From NCBI GenBank assembly GCA_030425705.1, contig JAUHZU010000002.1:186001-250000 (forward strand): a DNA stretch of 64,000 nt, in the 5' to 3' direction. Positions 44,960-54,222 of this stretch are shown here, piece after piece. Numbering within the stretch: the first letter of the stretch is position 1; the number at the start of each line of letters is the position of its first letter. This stretch comes from Phycisphaerae bacterium. Its GTDB lineage: Bacteria > Planctomycetota > Phycisphaerae > Phycisphaerales > Phycisphaeraceae. Position numbers and translations under genes: made by a program. A model generated the notes under the pieces. The model was not told where the DNA came from and searched no databases. It saw nothing but the letters and a program-made list of their open reading frames with translations.

Positions 44960-45041
44960 GGTGGGCAGTGTAGTGCGGGCGAGCGGAGAGGTTCGAGGCA
45001 CGCGGGCCGCGGTCTGGGCTCGGTTCTTTGCCTCGCGCCCC

Positions 45042-46940
45042 TTAGGCCACGAAGGTCCGCCACCACAGCGCGAGGTTGTACAGCGTCCACGCCGGCTGCC
45101 CGGCCCCGCGCCGCAACAACGCATCGACCTCGGCCGGGTCGAACAGGCCGGTCTCGGCCACAAACCCGCCGACCGTCTCGCGCACGCGGTCGCCCAGCCG
45201 GTCGAAACACCACTCATAGACGGGCACGCCGAACCCCTGCTTCGGCCGATCGATGAGGTCGTCGGGGATGACGCCGCGGACCGCGCGCTTCAGGACCCGC
45301 TTGGACGTCCCGCCGTCGCCGAGCTTGACCGCCGTGGGCAGGGACAGCGCCAGCTCGACGAAGCGGTGGTCGAGGAACGGCACGCGGCCCTCGAGCGAGA
45401 CGCCCATCGCCATCTTGTCGACACGCATGAGCAGCAGCTCGGGCAGGCGCAGGTGCAGGTCGCTGTGCGTCATCCAGTGCAGCGCGCTGGGCTCCCACGC
45501 CTTGGCCAGGAAGTGTTCGTGCATCGGCCGCAGCGCGTCCCACGACGAGACCCCCGCGAACCGCTCGCGCATCGCCGGCGAAAGCAGCCGGCGCTTGGCC
45601 GACTCGGTGAAGCACTCCGCGCCCGACCAGAACACCGGCTCACCCGCCGCGCCGCGGCGCAGCCACTCGGTGTAGTGCTTGTCGCCCCGGCCGGCCGCGC
45701 GCAGCCCCGCGAGGCCGACGCGCTTCAGCGGGCCGGCGTACCACCGGTCACTCATCGCCTGCAGCTTCAGCATGCGTTGCCAGTACGGGTAGCCGCAGAA
45801 CAGTTCGTCTGCGCCCTCGCCGACCTGAGCGACGATCATGCCGTGCTCCCGCGCGAGCTTGCTCACAAAGTGCACGGGCACGCACACCGGGTCCGCGATC
45901 GGTTCGTCCTGCAGCCAGACCATCCGCTCGACAAAGCCCAGCAGGTCGTCGACCGACAGCCGCAGCTCGTGGTGCTCGGCGCCGAGCCGGTCGGCCATGC
46001 GGCGGGCGTGGTGCAGCTCGCTCTTGTATGTGCCGTACTCGTCGTCGTAGCCGATGCTGAACGTCTTGACCGGCGAGCGCTCGCCCGCGCTGAAGAGTGC
46101 CGCGTTGGTACTCGAATCGACCCCGCCCGACAGGAACACGCCCACGGGCACGTCGCTCACCTTCCGCGCCGCGACCGAGGTCTTCAGCGACGCCAGCACG
46201 CGTTCGGCCGCCTCGGCTTCGCCGATGCCGTGCAGCGCGTCCACGTGGTCCCACACGTCGTACCAGCGCTCCTGCCGCACGCCGCCCTCGGCGCTGATGC
46301 GCAGCAGGCACCCGCCGGGCAGCTTGGCGATGCCGTCGAACAGTGTATCGGGCGCGGGCGGGACGAGGAAGCTGAGGTAGTGGTAGAGCGCCTGCTCGTT
46401 GATCTTGCGCGGCTGGTCGGGGTCGGCGAGCAGGGCCTTGATCTCGCTGGCGAACGCGAGATTGCCGTCGTGCTGCGCGAAGTAGAGCGGCTTGATACCG
46501 ATACGGTCGCGCACGAGCAAGAGCTCGCGTTTGCCGGCGTCCCACACGGCGAAGGCGAACATGCCGACCAGCTTGTCGAGCAGGTCCAGCCCCCAGTAGC
46601 GGTAGCCGTGCAGGAGGACCTCGGTGTCCGAGTGGTCGGTGCGCCACGGCCCGACGCCGGCGAGCTCGAGCTCGTGGCGCAGCTCGGCGTGGTTGTAGAT
46701 CTCGCCGTTGAAGACCAGCGCGGTCCGGCCGTCGGCGCTGAGCATGGGCTGGTTCGCGGCGGGGTCGGGGTCGATGATCGCCAGCCGGCGGTGGCCCAGG
46801 CCGAGGTTGCGGTCGCCGCGGACCCAGACGCCCGCGCCGTCGGGGCCGCGGTGGGTCATCGTGTCGCGCATGCGCTCGAGCGTGGGCTGCTCGATCCGGC
46901 CGCGCTGCTTCAGGTCGATGACGCCGACGATCCCGCACAT
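45042..46940 (-). CDS. asnB: Glutamine-dependent asparagine synthetase homologue (glycan operon 2)
   Basis: 632-aa amidotransferase-synthetase. Cys2 is the glutaminase nucleophile; THRGPDGAGVW, VFNGEIYNHAELR and the PP-loop SGGVDSS (271-277) are intact, as is GEGADELFCGYPYW. Its start overlaps the stop of the upstream bi-domain oxidoreductase by one base (TGATG), so the two are co-translated. Together with the ABC exporter, it likely amidates a sugar acid of an exported glycan. It differs from the shorter homologue at 18349 and is not a recent duplicate by eye. Confidence 0.92.
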   Translation of the reverse strand: MCGIVGVIDLKQRGRIEQPTLERMRDTMTHRGPDGAGVWVRGDRNLGLGHRRLAIIDPDPAANQPMLSADGRTALVFNGEIYNHAELRHELELAGVGPWRTDHSDTEVLLHGYRYWGLDLLDKLVGMFAFAVWDAGKRELLLVRDRIGIKPLYFAQHDGNLAFASEIKALLADPDQPRKINEQALYHYLSFLVPPAPDTLFDGIAKLPGGCLLRISAEGGVRQERWYDVWDHVDALHGIGEAEAAERVLASLKTSVAARKVSDVPVGVFLSGGVDSSTNAALFSAGERSPVKTFSIGYDDEYGTYKSELHHARRMADRLGAEHHELRLSVDDLLGFVERMVWLQDEPIADPVCVPVHFVSKLAREHGMIVAQVGEGADELFCGYPYWQRMLKLQAMSDRWYAGPLKRVGLAGLRAAGRGDKHYTEWLRRGAAGEPVFWSGAECFTESAKRRLLSPAMRERFAGVSSWDALRPMHEHFLAKAWEPSALHWMTHSDLHLRLPELLLMRVDKMAMGVSLEGRVPFLDHRFVELALSLPTAVKLGDGGTSKRVLKRAVRGVIPDDLIDRPKQGFGVPVYEWCFDRLGDRVRETVGGFVAETGLFDPAEVDALLRRGAGQPAWTLYNLALWWRTFVA

Positions 46941-49090
46941 CAGCCGCGCCCCGTGATCTGGTCCTGCACCCGCAGGGCGATGTCCATCGCGTCGTGCTGC
47001 TGCTGCAGCGGGATGGGCCAGTCCCCGCCGTCGCGGATCGCGGTTGCGAACGCTTCGAGCTCTTCGCGGTGGCCCTTCTGCGTGGTGCGGTGCGTGACGC
47101 CGCGTGCGGGTGTGCCGGCGACGCGGAGCTGCCTGTAGTCGTCCAGCGAGAGCACCATGCCGTCGACGAAGAGGTCGGCGGTCTCCTTGGGGAACTTCGC
47201 GGAGCCCAGGGCGGTGTAGGTCAGCGTCGCGAGCGAGCCGTCGTCGAAGGTGACGGTCGCGGCGAAGTTGTCGTCGGTGCGGTCGTGCGCGGAGCCGGGC
47301 GTGATCGCGTGCGCCGAGACGTGCATGGGCCGTGCGCCGGTCCACGCGAGGAACAGGTCGTAGATGTGGCAGGCCTCGCCGAGGTTGCGGCCACCGCCCT
47401 CGGGCCCGTGGGTCCAGTGGTCGGGGGGGAGGAAACCGGCGTTCATGCGGTAGTTGATGACGACCGGCGAGGTCCGGCCCTGCATCAGCTCGGCCGCGCG
47501 GCGGGCGCAGGCGGAGAACCGGCGGTTGTACCCGGTGAGCAGGACGGGCTTCCCTGCCGAGTCGTCGTTGTAGAACGCGAGCAGCGCGTCGAGGCCCGCT
47601 CGGCTGAGCGCGGTGGGCTTCTCGACGAGCACGTGCTTGCCCGCGCGCAGTGCCGCGAGGGCGATGTCCGCGTGCTGGTCGTGCCGGGTGCAGATCAGGA
47701 CGGCGTCGATGTCGTCCGCGGTGAGGGCCGCGTCGAGGTCGGTGGTCGATCGCGCCGCGCCGAACTGCCGGGCCGTCTCGCTGGCGTTGTGGCCGGACCG
47801 GCTCACAATGGTTTGCAGGTGGTACGCCTCGCCGAGGGCCTGCACGTTGGGCAGGTGGACGCCGCGCGCGAACGCCCCGGCACCGATGACCGCGAGGCGG
47901 ACCCCGCCCTCGCCCGCGGGCTCGGCCCGGGGGTTGGCGATCACGGCCGGCCCCGCAGGGTGCTCCGCGTCGTCCGGCTCGTCGTACGCGAGGAGCACGG
48001 CGAGGGGCTTGTCTTCGCCGCTGTTCAGCCGGCGGTATGCGGTCGGCGCCTCATCGAGCGGGTAGGTCTGCGCGATAAGCGGCGCGACCTGCACGCCGCC
48101 GCGATCGAGCTGGCCGAGGTAAGCGGCCATGTTGCGGTTCTCGGTCCAGCGGACGTGGCCGACGGGGTAGTCCAGGCCGTCTTCCTCGTAGCGGGTGTCG
48201 TACCGCCCCGGGCCGTAGGACGTGGAGACGCGGAAGTCCAGCTCCTTGAGGTAGATGTCGTCGCGTTGGAGGTCGAGCCCGACATCGCCGACGAGGACGA
48301 CGCGTCCCTTGCGTCGGCACATGCGGAAGGCGTGGGCGACGATGGCAGAGTCGGGGCTGGCGGCGGTGATGATGACGCCGTCGGCGCCGTGACCGTCGCT
48401 GAGCCGGTGGGCCTGGGCGATGGGGTCGCCGGCGTCATGGAGCGCGGCGTGCATGCCCAGGTCGGTGGCGTGTTGTCGTCGGGCCGGGTTAGGGTCGCCG
48501 CCGAGGACCGTGCAGCCGTGGGCCCGCAGGAGCTGCGTCGTGAGCTGGCCGATGAGCCCGAGCCCGAGGACGACAAAGGTCTCGCCGAGTGTCGGCTCGG
48601 CCCGGCGGACGCCCTGCAGCGCAATGGCCCCGAGGGTGACGGTGCTCGCCGCGTCGTCGTCGACCCCGTCGGGCACGGGCACAAGCAGGTTGCGCGGCAC
48701 CGAGACGACCTCCGCGTGGTGGGCGCACTGGGCCCCGGCACACGCGACCCGGTCGCCGGGCCGCAGGTCCTGCACCCCCTCGCCCACGCCGAGGACGACC
48801 CCCGCGGCCGAGTACCCGGTGGGCTGGCAGGCGTTGAGCTTGTTCTGCACTGTCTGCCTGGCCTGGGCGACACCCTGCTCCAGGGCCATCGCCACCACGC
48901 GCTTGACCTGCTGGGGCTTGTCCAGGGCCTTCTTCCACAGCGGCGTGCCAGACGCTCGGACCCCCGCCATCTCCGTGCCGATCGAAATGCATGACCGCCG
49001 GACCCGCACCAAGACCCGGCCCGGCTCGATCCCCGGGGCCGGGACCTCCCGGACGACCGCCTCGCCTTGCTGGATCAGCACCTGCTTCAT
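46940..49090 (-). CDS. Bi-domain oxidoreductase: zinc-dehydrogenase-like plus Gfo/Idh/MocA
   Basis: 716-aa fusion. Residues about 1-345 are a medium-chain dehydrogenase-like domain (SCISIGTEM, GYSAAGVVLGVGEG, FVVLGLGLIGQL for NAD(P)), and about 375-716 a Gfo/Idh/MocA domain (LAVIGAGAFARGVHL, CTRHDQHADIALAAL, VLVEKPTALS). Such fusions occur in lipopolysaccharide and exopolysaccharide loci, where they oxidise or reduce a nucleotide-sugar. The start at 49090 was chosen because the dehydrogenase fold starts here (MKQVLIQQGEAVV). It is the first gene of operon 2. Confidence 0.9.
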   Translation of the reverse strand: MKQVLIQQGEAVVREVPAPGIEPGRVLVRVRRSCISIGTEMAGVRASGTPLWKKALDKPQQVKRVVAMALEQGVAQARQTVQNKLNACQPTGYSAAGVVLGVGEGVQDLRPGDRVACAGAQCAHHAEVVSVPRNLLVPVPDGVDDDAASTVTLGAIALQGVRRAEPTLGETFVVLGLGLIGQLTTQLLRAHGCTVLGGDPNPARRQHATDLGMHAALHDAGDPIAQAHRLSDGHGADGVIITAASPDSAIVAHAFRMCRRKGRVVLVGDVGLDLQRDDIYLKELDFRVSTSYGPGRYDTRYEEDGLDYPVGHVRWTENRNMAAYLGQLDRGGVQVAPLIAQTYPLDEAPTAYRRLNSGEDKPLAVLLAYDEPDDAEHPAGPAVIANPRAEPAGEGGVRLAVIGAGAFARGVHLPNVQALGEAYHLQTIVSRSGHNASETARQFGAARSTTDLDAALTADDIDAVLICTRHDQHADIALAALRAGKHVLVEKPTALSRAGLDALLAFYNDDSAGKPVLLTGYNRRFSACARRAAELMQGRTSPVVINYRMNAGFLPPDHWTHGPEGGGRNLGEACHIYDLFLAWTGARPMHVSAHAITPGSAHDRTDDNFAATVTFDDGSLATLTYTALGSAKFPKETADLFVDGMVLSLDDYRQLRVAGTPARGVTHRTTQKGHREELEAFATAIRDGGDWPIPLQQQHDAMDIALRVQDQITGRG

Positions 49091-49183
49091 GCGCGGCAAT
49101 CTTAGGGGATCGGCCCTCTTGGGGGGGCGTTGGCGGCGGATCTGGGCCAAGTGGCCCGTAGGGTCCGAGAATCGCGGGGACAT

Positions 49184-49202
49184 ATCACCCAAGTGGGGTG
49201 AT
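49184..49202. promoter_or_regulatory. Palindrome between divergent oxidoreductase and prepilin genes
   Basis: ATCACCC (49184-49190) and GGGTGAT (49196-49202) are perfect inverted arms with a 5-bp spacer, upstream of both divergent genes. It has the size of a dimeric repressor operator. No regulator is assigned. Confidence 0.4.
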
Positions 49203-49225
49203 TACCTGGTTCAGATGGAAAATGC

Positions 49226-49254
49226 TTGATTTTGTCAAGGCACCCAAGTATCTT
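49226..49254 (+). promoter_or_regulatory. Predicted promoter of the prepilin-type gene
   Basis: TTGATT (49226-49231) and TATCTT (49249-49254) have a 17-bp spacer, giving a leader of about 65 nt. The AGGAG ribosome-binding site is at 49318-49322, five bases before the ATG. Confidence 0.5.
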
Positions 49255-49327
49255 GCGTGGCCCCCCAGATCCCGTGCCGTCCCGGCACACGTGCGTGAAC
49301 TTTTTCCATCTTTTCTAGGAGCAATCG

Positions 49328-50149
49328 ATGCGTCAACGCCGTCAAGGTTTCACCCTGATCGAACTGCTGGTGGTCATCTCGATCATCGCCCTGCTGATCG
49401 GTATTCTGCTGCCGGCCCTGGGTGCCGCCCGCCGGACCGCCCGCCGTATGCAGAACTCGACCCAGCTGCGCGGTATCCACCAGGGCCTGGTTACCTTCGC
49501 CAACTCCAACAAGGAGAAGTTCCCCGGGCTCACTTCTAAGGGTGTCTTCGTCGCCAACTCCGCGGAAGACACCGGCAACTCCGGTGACGGCCGTGCGCTG
49601 CAGGCCCAGATGTGGATGATGATGACCGGCGACTTCTTCACCCCCGAGTACGCCATCAGCCCGTCCGAGACGGCGAATGTCGAAGAGTACGAAGAACCGA
49701 CCTCCGGCACCACCGCCGTGGTCTGGAACACCGGCACCGGCGACAAGAACTACTCCTACGCCGCCCTCGCGCTGGACACCGCCACGACCAACGGCAACAA
49801 CGTCACACCGACCGGCCCTCGCGCCGCTGAGTGGACGCAGACCCTCAACACCCAGGCCATCGTCTTCTCTGACCGTGCGACCTCTGGCAACTCTGCGACC
49901 ACTTGGGAAAGCATCCACACCAGCGAGCCGGGCGACTGGAAGGGTTCGGTCCTCTGGAACGACAACCACGTCGCCTTCGAGCAGTCCGAGATCCTCGAAA
50001 CCCGCTACGGCAGTGGTGAGCTCAACGTGGACAACAATGGCGACCCGATCGACAGCTTGTTCGTCGACAACGACGGCAACACGACCGACGCCGACGCCCT
50101 GATGGCTCCCGCGTTCAGCGGCTCGGCCTTCATCATCACCGGCGGCTAA
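49328..50149 (+). CDS. Prepilin-type N-terminal cleavage/methylation domain protein
   Basis: 273-aa pseudopilin-like protein. The N-terminus RRQGFTLIELLVVISIIALL is a canonical prepilin-peptidase site: cleavage after Gly7 with methylated Phe8 and Glu12 of the mature hydrophobic helix. The C-terminal domain is polar, Thr/Asn/Gly-rich, and includes DDNHVAFEQS-like and DNDGNTTDADALMAP segments that resemble extracellular planctomycete pseudopilins (DUF1559-type). Expected to be anchored in the inner membrane and assembled by a type II secretion-like system; no assembly genes are in the window. It ends with a strong terminator, so it is monocistronic. Confidence 0.9.
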   Translation: MRQRRQGFTLIELLVVISIIALLIGILLPALGAARRTARRMQNSTQLRGIHQGLVTFANSNKEKFPGLTSKGVFVANSAEDTGNSGDGRALQAQMWMMMTGDFFTPEYAISPSETANVEEYEEPTSGTTAVVWNTGTGDKNYSYAALALDTATTNGNNVTPTGPRAAEWTQTLNTQAIVFSDRATSGNSATTWESIHTSEPGDWKGSVLWNDNHVAFEQSEILETRYGSGELNVDNNGDPIDSLFVDNDGNTTDADALMAPAFSGSAFIITGG

Positions 50150-50186
50150 ACTCGCAGGCACGCGTGCCAAACATCTGAAGACAAGC

Positions 50187-50217
50187 AACCGGAGGCCCAA
50201 GGGCCTCCGGTTGTTTT
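50187..50217 (+). terminator. Intrinsic terminator of the prepilin-type gene
   Basis: 12-bp stem (50187-50198 with 50201-50212) with a very tight loop, followed by a T-run at 50214-50219. It lies 37 nt after the stop and also separates the convergent sodC. Confidence 0.88.
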
Positions 50218-50271
50218 TTGCACAGTTCCATTAGGTGGTGTACCCCGGCTGCGGGCGGTCCGGCGGGTGTT

Positions 50272-50889
50272 TTACTCGGGTGCCGCGTCGATGCCGATGA
50301 CGCCCTGGGCGATGCGGGGCCCGGCGTTTCCCGTGGGCTGATGATCCGCACCCAAGTCCTCATCGCGGTGGACGATGATGCTCCTGCCGACAATAGACTC
50401 GGGGCCGTTGAGGTGCAGGTCGGCGTAGGTCACGTCGTAGCTGGCGTGGCCGGTGTCGTCGGCGTCGAGGTTGCCCAGGTCGCCGGCGTGCCCGCCGACG
50501 TGGGCGTGGTCGTCGTGCATGCCCGGCAGCCCGTGGTCGACGCCGTGCGGGTCGAAGTGCCCGCCGGTGGCCGTGCCGTCGGCAGCGGACAGGTCGCCGA
50601 ACATGTGGACATGGAACCCGTGCTTGCCGGGGGTGAGCCCGTCGACCTCGGCGGTGACACGCACGCCGGCGTCGGTCTGTTCGAACCGGATCCAGCCGGC
50701 GACGGCGTTGCCTTCGGTCGCGGAGAGGACGCAGATCGCGTGGGTGACGCCCTGGATGCCCTCGGCATGGTCGTGGTGGTGACCGTCGGCGTGGGCGGCG
50801 TGCTGGCCGGTGCCGGCCGACTGGTTGCCGCAGGCGGGCAGGAAGCAGAGGGTCGCGCAGAGCGCGGCGGTCGGGATCGAACGTGTCAT
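50272..50889 (-). CDS. sodC: Cu/Zn superoxide dismutase lipoprotein
   Basis: 205-aa exported enzyme that dismutates superoxide in the periplasm. The ATG at 50889 has AAGGAG upstream and gives a lipobox LPAC (Cys20). Metal ligands are seen in GFHVHMFGDL, GGHFDPHG and HVGGHAGDLGNL, and the C-terminal end of the fold is SIIVHRDEDL. A His-rich segment (HADGHHHDHAEG) after the signal could help metal capture. Antioxidant role fits the katG gene at the end of the window, though they are not linked. Confidence 0.92.
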   Translation of the reverse strand: MTRSIPTAALCATLCFLPACGNQSAGTGQHAAHADGHHHDHAEGIQGVTHAICVLSATEGNAVAGWIRFEQTDAGVRVTAEVDGLTPGKHGFHVHMFGDLSAADGTATGGHFDPHGVDHGLPGMHDDHAHVGGHAGDLGNLDADDTGHASYDVTYADLHLNGPESIVGRSIIVHRDEDLGADHQPTGNAGPRIAQGVIGIDAAPE

Positions 50890-50994
50890 CGTGGAAGCTC
50901 CTTGGGGTTCTGGGCACAAAGGCGGGACGACGGTCATTGTAGACCGCGAAGGCCTGGAGTCGTGTGGTGTGGTGCCTGTTACCGGCTAACGCCG

Positions 50995-51894
50995 CTACAC
51001 CGGCACCGCGCCCAGCGGGACGATCATCTGGGCGTAGGCGTCGCGGTCCATCCGCTCGGTGAGGTCCAGGGGCAGCGCGCACGCGTGGTCGTGGTCGCTG
51101 GCGAGGATGAGGATGTTGTGGGCCATCTCCTCCCAGCCCATGAGCGCGGGCTGGTGGCCGAGCAGGAACGTCTGCACGCCCCAGACCTCGGCCAGTTCCT
51201 CGGCGATCTTCTTGGTCTGGTGCCGGCCCCACACCATGAGCTGGGCCGAGCCGTCGGGCCCGGTGTAGTCCGCCTCGGTCATCCGCCGGTCGAGCACGGT
51301 CGGGTCGAACACATCGATCTTCCGCGGGCTGGGCAGCGAGTGGGCACATAGCAGCCCGTTCTCGCAACGGACCGCGAGGGGCAGCGAATCGACATACGCA
51401 TCGAACGCGGCGTGGACGGCCTCGGCCTCGTCGCCGAACAGGTGGTCCAGCCCGTCGTTGAACGCATCGATATCGCTGCCGCCGGTCTTGGAGACGTGTT
51501 CCTGCCGGCGTTGGGCGAGCTCGTGGTTGCTCAGGAGCATGTAGACCTGGTCGGGGTAGGCGAGCTTGACGGCGCAGGCGCGGGCGAGCGTGCGGATCGA
51601 CAGGTCCATGCCGTTGACCCGCGCGTGGCCGTGGACGATCTCGTGGAGGATCAGCCGGTGGTCCTTGCCCTTGTGGAGCCTGGCGAGCTTGACGATCTGC
51701 TGGAGCCCGCGGGCGTTGTCGTGCAGGTCGCCGGTCATGAGCAGCTTGTCGGCGGCGGGGAGGTGGGCGCAGCTGCCGTTGCGGGTCGGGTCGTCGAGGT
51801 TCGCCGCCGCGGTGCGGGTGAGCAGGTCGATGACCACGGCGGGGTCGGCGAGGTCCAGGTCGCTGCCGGGCAGGATAAAGGGCTTGGTGGCCAT
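50995..51894 (-). CDS. Metallophosphoesterase
   Basis: 299-aa calcineurin-like phosphoesterase. The metal-binding pattern is seen in MTGDLHDN, LLSNHE and the later HSLPSPRK and GHQP histidines. It resembles protein-phosphatase-like or bis(5'-nucleosyl)-tetraphosphatase-like enzymes rather than nucleotidases, but the exact substrate is unclear. The ATG at 51894 gives the start MATKPFILPG; upstream residues in the frame are low-complexity. Divergent from the ECF sigma gene. Confidence 0.82.
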   Translation of the reverse strand: MATKPFILPGSDLDLADPAVVIDLLTRTAAANLDDPTRNGSCAHLPAADKLLMTGDLHDNARGLQQIVKLARLHKGKDHRLILHEIVHGHARVNGMDLSIRTLARACAVKLAYPDQVYMLLSNHELAQRRQEHVSKTGGSDIDAFNDGLDHLFGDEAEAVHAAFDAYVDSLPLAVRCENGLLCAHSLPSPRKIDVFDPTVLDRRMTEADYTGPDGSAQLMVWGRHQTKKIAEELAEVWGVQTFLLGHQPALMGWEEMAHNILILASDHDHACALPLDLTERMDRDAYAQMIVPLGAVPV

Positions 51895-52048
51895 AGGCGA
51901 TGCAGTATGCTGGATCGTGCGGGACGCCGCCAATCCGGGCCGGCGTGCTCTGGCGGCGGGCCCGGTGGGACGTGACTGGCCGCGTTGACTCGGTGAGGCC
52001 GGCAATAGTTGGCGTGGCGTGAGCGTTGTTCTGACGGATCGGAGCGGT

Positions 52049-52750
52049 ATGCGTGAGACCCCATCCAGCCCCGGGACACCCCTGGACCAGACCCTGGCCG
52101 CCGCGGCCGGAGGCGATGGAGCCGCGTGGTCGGTGCTGGTCGAGACGTACACTCGGCGGGTCTTTGGCCTGATCTACAAGCAGTGTAAGGACAAGGATTT
52201 AGCCGAAGAAATCACGCAGGATACGTTCGTCAAGATCGTCCAGAAGCTCGGCGGCGGCGCCGACGGGGCGTATCAGGAGCGTGGCCGGTTCGAGCCCTGG
52301 CTGTTCAGGATCGCGATGAATAACCTCCGGGACGAGATGCGGCGGCGCGGGCGGCAGGCCCGGCCGATGGATATGAGCCCTGCGGCCGGCGCGGGGGGCA
52401 CGGGCGATACGCCCAGCGGCTGGGCCGCGGCCGAGCAGTCGGTCATCGCCGGTGGGCCCGCGATGCCGGCCGCGCCGATGGACGCGGCCGACCACGCCGA
52501 GCAGGTCCAGCGTCTGCGGGCCGCGATCGCCGAGCTGCCCGAGGCCGACCAGGAGGTGCTGCACCTCCGCCACACCGCCGGGCTGAGTTTCGCCCAGATC
52601 GCCGAGACCCTGGATCAGCCTCTGGGCACGGTCCTCGCCCGCGGGCACCGGGCCCTGGGCAAGCTCAAGAAACGGCTCAACCCCGAAACGACACGCAGCC
52701 ACGAGACCTCGAACCCACCCGCACGCAACCCCCAGGCACGCACCGCCTGA
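52049..52750 (+). CDS. ECF-type RNA polymerase sigma factor
   Basis: 233-aa sigma factor. Region 2 is seen in AWSVLVETYTRRVFGLIYKQCKDKDLAEEITQDTFVKI and WLFRIAMNNLRDEMRRR, region 4 in IAELPEADQEVLHLRHTAGLSFAQIAETLDQPLGTVLARGHRAL. A long linker (about 110-160, Gly/Ala/Pro) joins them, as in many planctomycete ECF factors. The ATG at 52049 has GGAGCGGT just upstream; a GTG at 52019 is an alternative. Followed by its likely anti-sigma factor, 25 bp downstream. Confidence 0.9.
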   Translation: MRETPSSPGTPLDQTLAAAAGGDGAAWSVLVETYTRRVFGLIYKQCKDKDLAEEITQDTFVKIVQKLGGGADGAYQERGRFEPWLFRIAMNNLRDEMRRRGRQARPMDMSPAAGAGGTGDTPSGWAAAEQSVIAGGPAMPAAPMDAADHAEQVQRLRAAIAELPEADQEVLHLRHTAGLSFAQIAETLDQPLGTVLARGHRALGKLKKRLNPETTRSHETSNPPARNPQARTA

Positions 52751-52775
52751 ACACCCCCGACCCCGGGTACACACG

Positions 52776-53354
52776 ATGAACCTCCACCAACCCACCCCCG
52801 AGACCGACCCCCGGCTGGACGCGCTGCTCGACGAAGCCCTCGCGGCCGGCGACGTCTCCGCCGATTTGCAGGACCGGATCCTGGCGCTGACCGACCCCGG
52901 GATGACCGCGCTGCTCGACGAGGCCCTCGCGCCCGAGGCGGTGCCCGATGGCATCGAGCAGCGTGTGGCTGCGCAGGTCCGCGACGCCCTTGCCGACCGG
53001 CAGAGCCCGGTCCTTGCGACGCTGGGCCCCTCGCCCCGCGCCTGGCTGGGCTACGCCGCGGCGGCGGCGGTCGTGCTGGTCACCGGGCTGGTGTTCTACA
53101 CCCTCGCCGACCGCGCGAACCCGTCCGGGCCCGCACCGATCGCAGATAACAACCGCACCCCCGACACGGTGGACGATACCGAGGCGCTGCTCGCCTTCGC
53201 CAGCGACGCGGAGATCCAGGAGCAGATCAGCTCGATCCAGAGCCACATCCTCCGCGTCAGCGACGAGCCGATCTGGGGTGCCGAGGGCGACTTCCAGAGC
53301 GAGCTGTGGCGTGAGCTGGCACCCGACGAGGAGTCGGCCGCGCTGCTGTTCTGA
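52776..53354 (+). CDS. Putative anti-sigma factor, single-pass membrane protein
   Basis: 192-aa protein. The N-terminus is a helical, Leu/Ala/Asp-rich domain with repeated LLDEALA units (LDALLDEALAAGDV and TALLDEALAPEAV), then one transmembrane segment at about 90-110 (AAAAAVVLVTGLVFYTL) and a periplasmic tail. Its place directly after an ECF sigma gene supports anti-sigma function, but there is no zinc-finger anti-sigma motif, so the assignment rests on context. The next gene starts 31 bp downstream. Confidence 0.6.
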   Translation: MNLHQPTPETDPRLDALLDEALAAGDVSADLQDRILALTDPGMTALLDEALAPEAVPDGIEQRVAAQVRDALADRQSPVLATLGPSPRAWLGYAAAAAVVLVTGLVFYTLADRANPSGPAPIADNNRTPDTVDDTEALLAFASDAEIQEQISSIQSHILRVSDEPIWGAEGDFQSELWRELAPDEESAALLF

Positions 53355-53385
53355 CCCCGACGCCGGCCAGCGTGCCGGGAGACCC

Positions 53386-54195
53386 ATGATGAAACGACTG
53401 CTGCCCCTGCTCATGATCGCGCTGCTCGCCGCCCCGGGTGTGTCCGCCCAGGACCGCCCCACGCCCGACGCGCCCCCGCCGCCCGGCGAAGCGCGGCCCG
53501 GCGGGCCCGGGCAGGCCGACGGCAGCCCGCCCGAACGCCGACGCGGCCGGCCCGGTGAGGGCGAGGCCGACCGCGGCGACCGGCCCGACCGCGGCGGGCG
53601 CGGCGACTGGGACCGCGGCCGCGACGGCTCGCGCTGGCGGCTCACCCCCGAGCAGCTCGATGAAGCCATCGCGATTGTCGAACAGGTCAACCCCGAGCTG
53701 GCCGAGTCCCTGCGCGCGGCCCGGCGGGACAGCGTCGAGGCGGCGATCCGCCAGATCGCCGAGGAGTTCCCCAACATCTACGAGCTGATGCGGATGCGTG
53801 AGGAAGAGCCCGAGCGCTTCGACCTGCACGTGCAGAGCCTGCAGGTCATGCGCGCGTCCGGCCCGCTGTTCCGCCAGCTCCGGCAGGCGCAGCAGGACGG
53901 GGACGAGGCGCAGATCGCCGAGCTCAGCGAGCAGTTGCGGGAGAGCATCGCGACGATGTTCGACATCCGCATGCAGCTGCGGCAGCTGGAGATCGAGGAC
54001 CTCCGCCGACGGATCACGGAGCTGGAGGAGAAGCTTGAGGAAGACAGCGCCCGCCGGGACGATGCGATCGCCGAGCGGCTGGAGATGATCCTCGAAGGCC
54101 GGTTCGGCCGCGGCCCGCGCGAGGGGCGTGGCGGCGAACGCCGTGGCCCGCGCGGCGACGACGAAGACCGGCCCGACGCCGCCGACGGCGAGTAG
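53386..54195 (+). CDS. Secreted coiled-coil protein, ECF operon member
   Basis: 269-aa exported protein with a signal peptide (LLPLLMIALLAAPGVSA). The region after the signal is Pro/Gly/Asp/Arg-rich (about 25-85), then helical: LTPEQLDEAIAIVEQVNPELAESL and long coiled coils (about 150-245, RRRITELEEKLEED). Asp/Arg-rich tail. The layout recalls Spy/CpxP-type periplasmic sensors linked to envelope-stress sigma factors, without clear sequence identity. It may sense envelope conditions for the sigma/anti-sigma pair upstream. The start is one of two adjacent ATGs. Confidence 0.6.
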   Translation: MMKRLLPLLMIALLAAPGVSAQDRPTPDAPPPPGEARPGGPGQADGSPPERRRGRPGEGEADRGDRPDRGGRGDWDRGRDGSRWRLTPEQLDEAIAIVEQVNPELAESLRAARRDSVEAAIRQIAEEFPNIYELMRMREEEPERFDLHVQSLQVMRASGPLFRQLRQAQQDGDEAQIAELSEQLRESIATMFDIRMQLRQLEIEDLRRRITELEEKLEEDSARRDDAIAERLEMILEGRFGRGPREGRGGERRGPRGDDEDRPDAADGE

Positions 54196-54222
54196 GCCCG
54201 CCTTCCGACATCGACAAAACCC

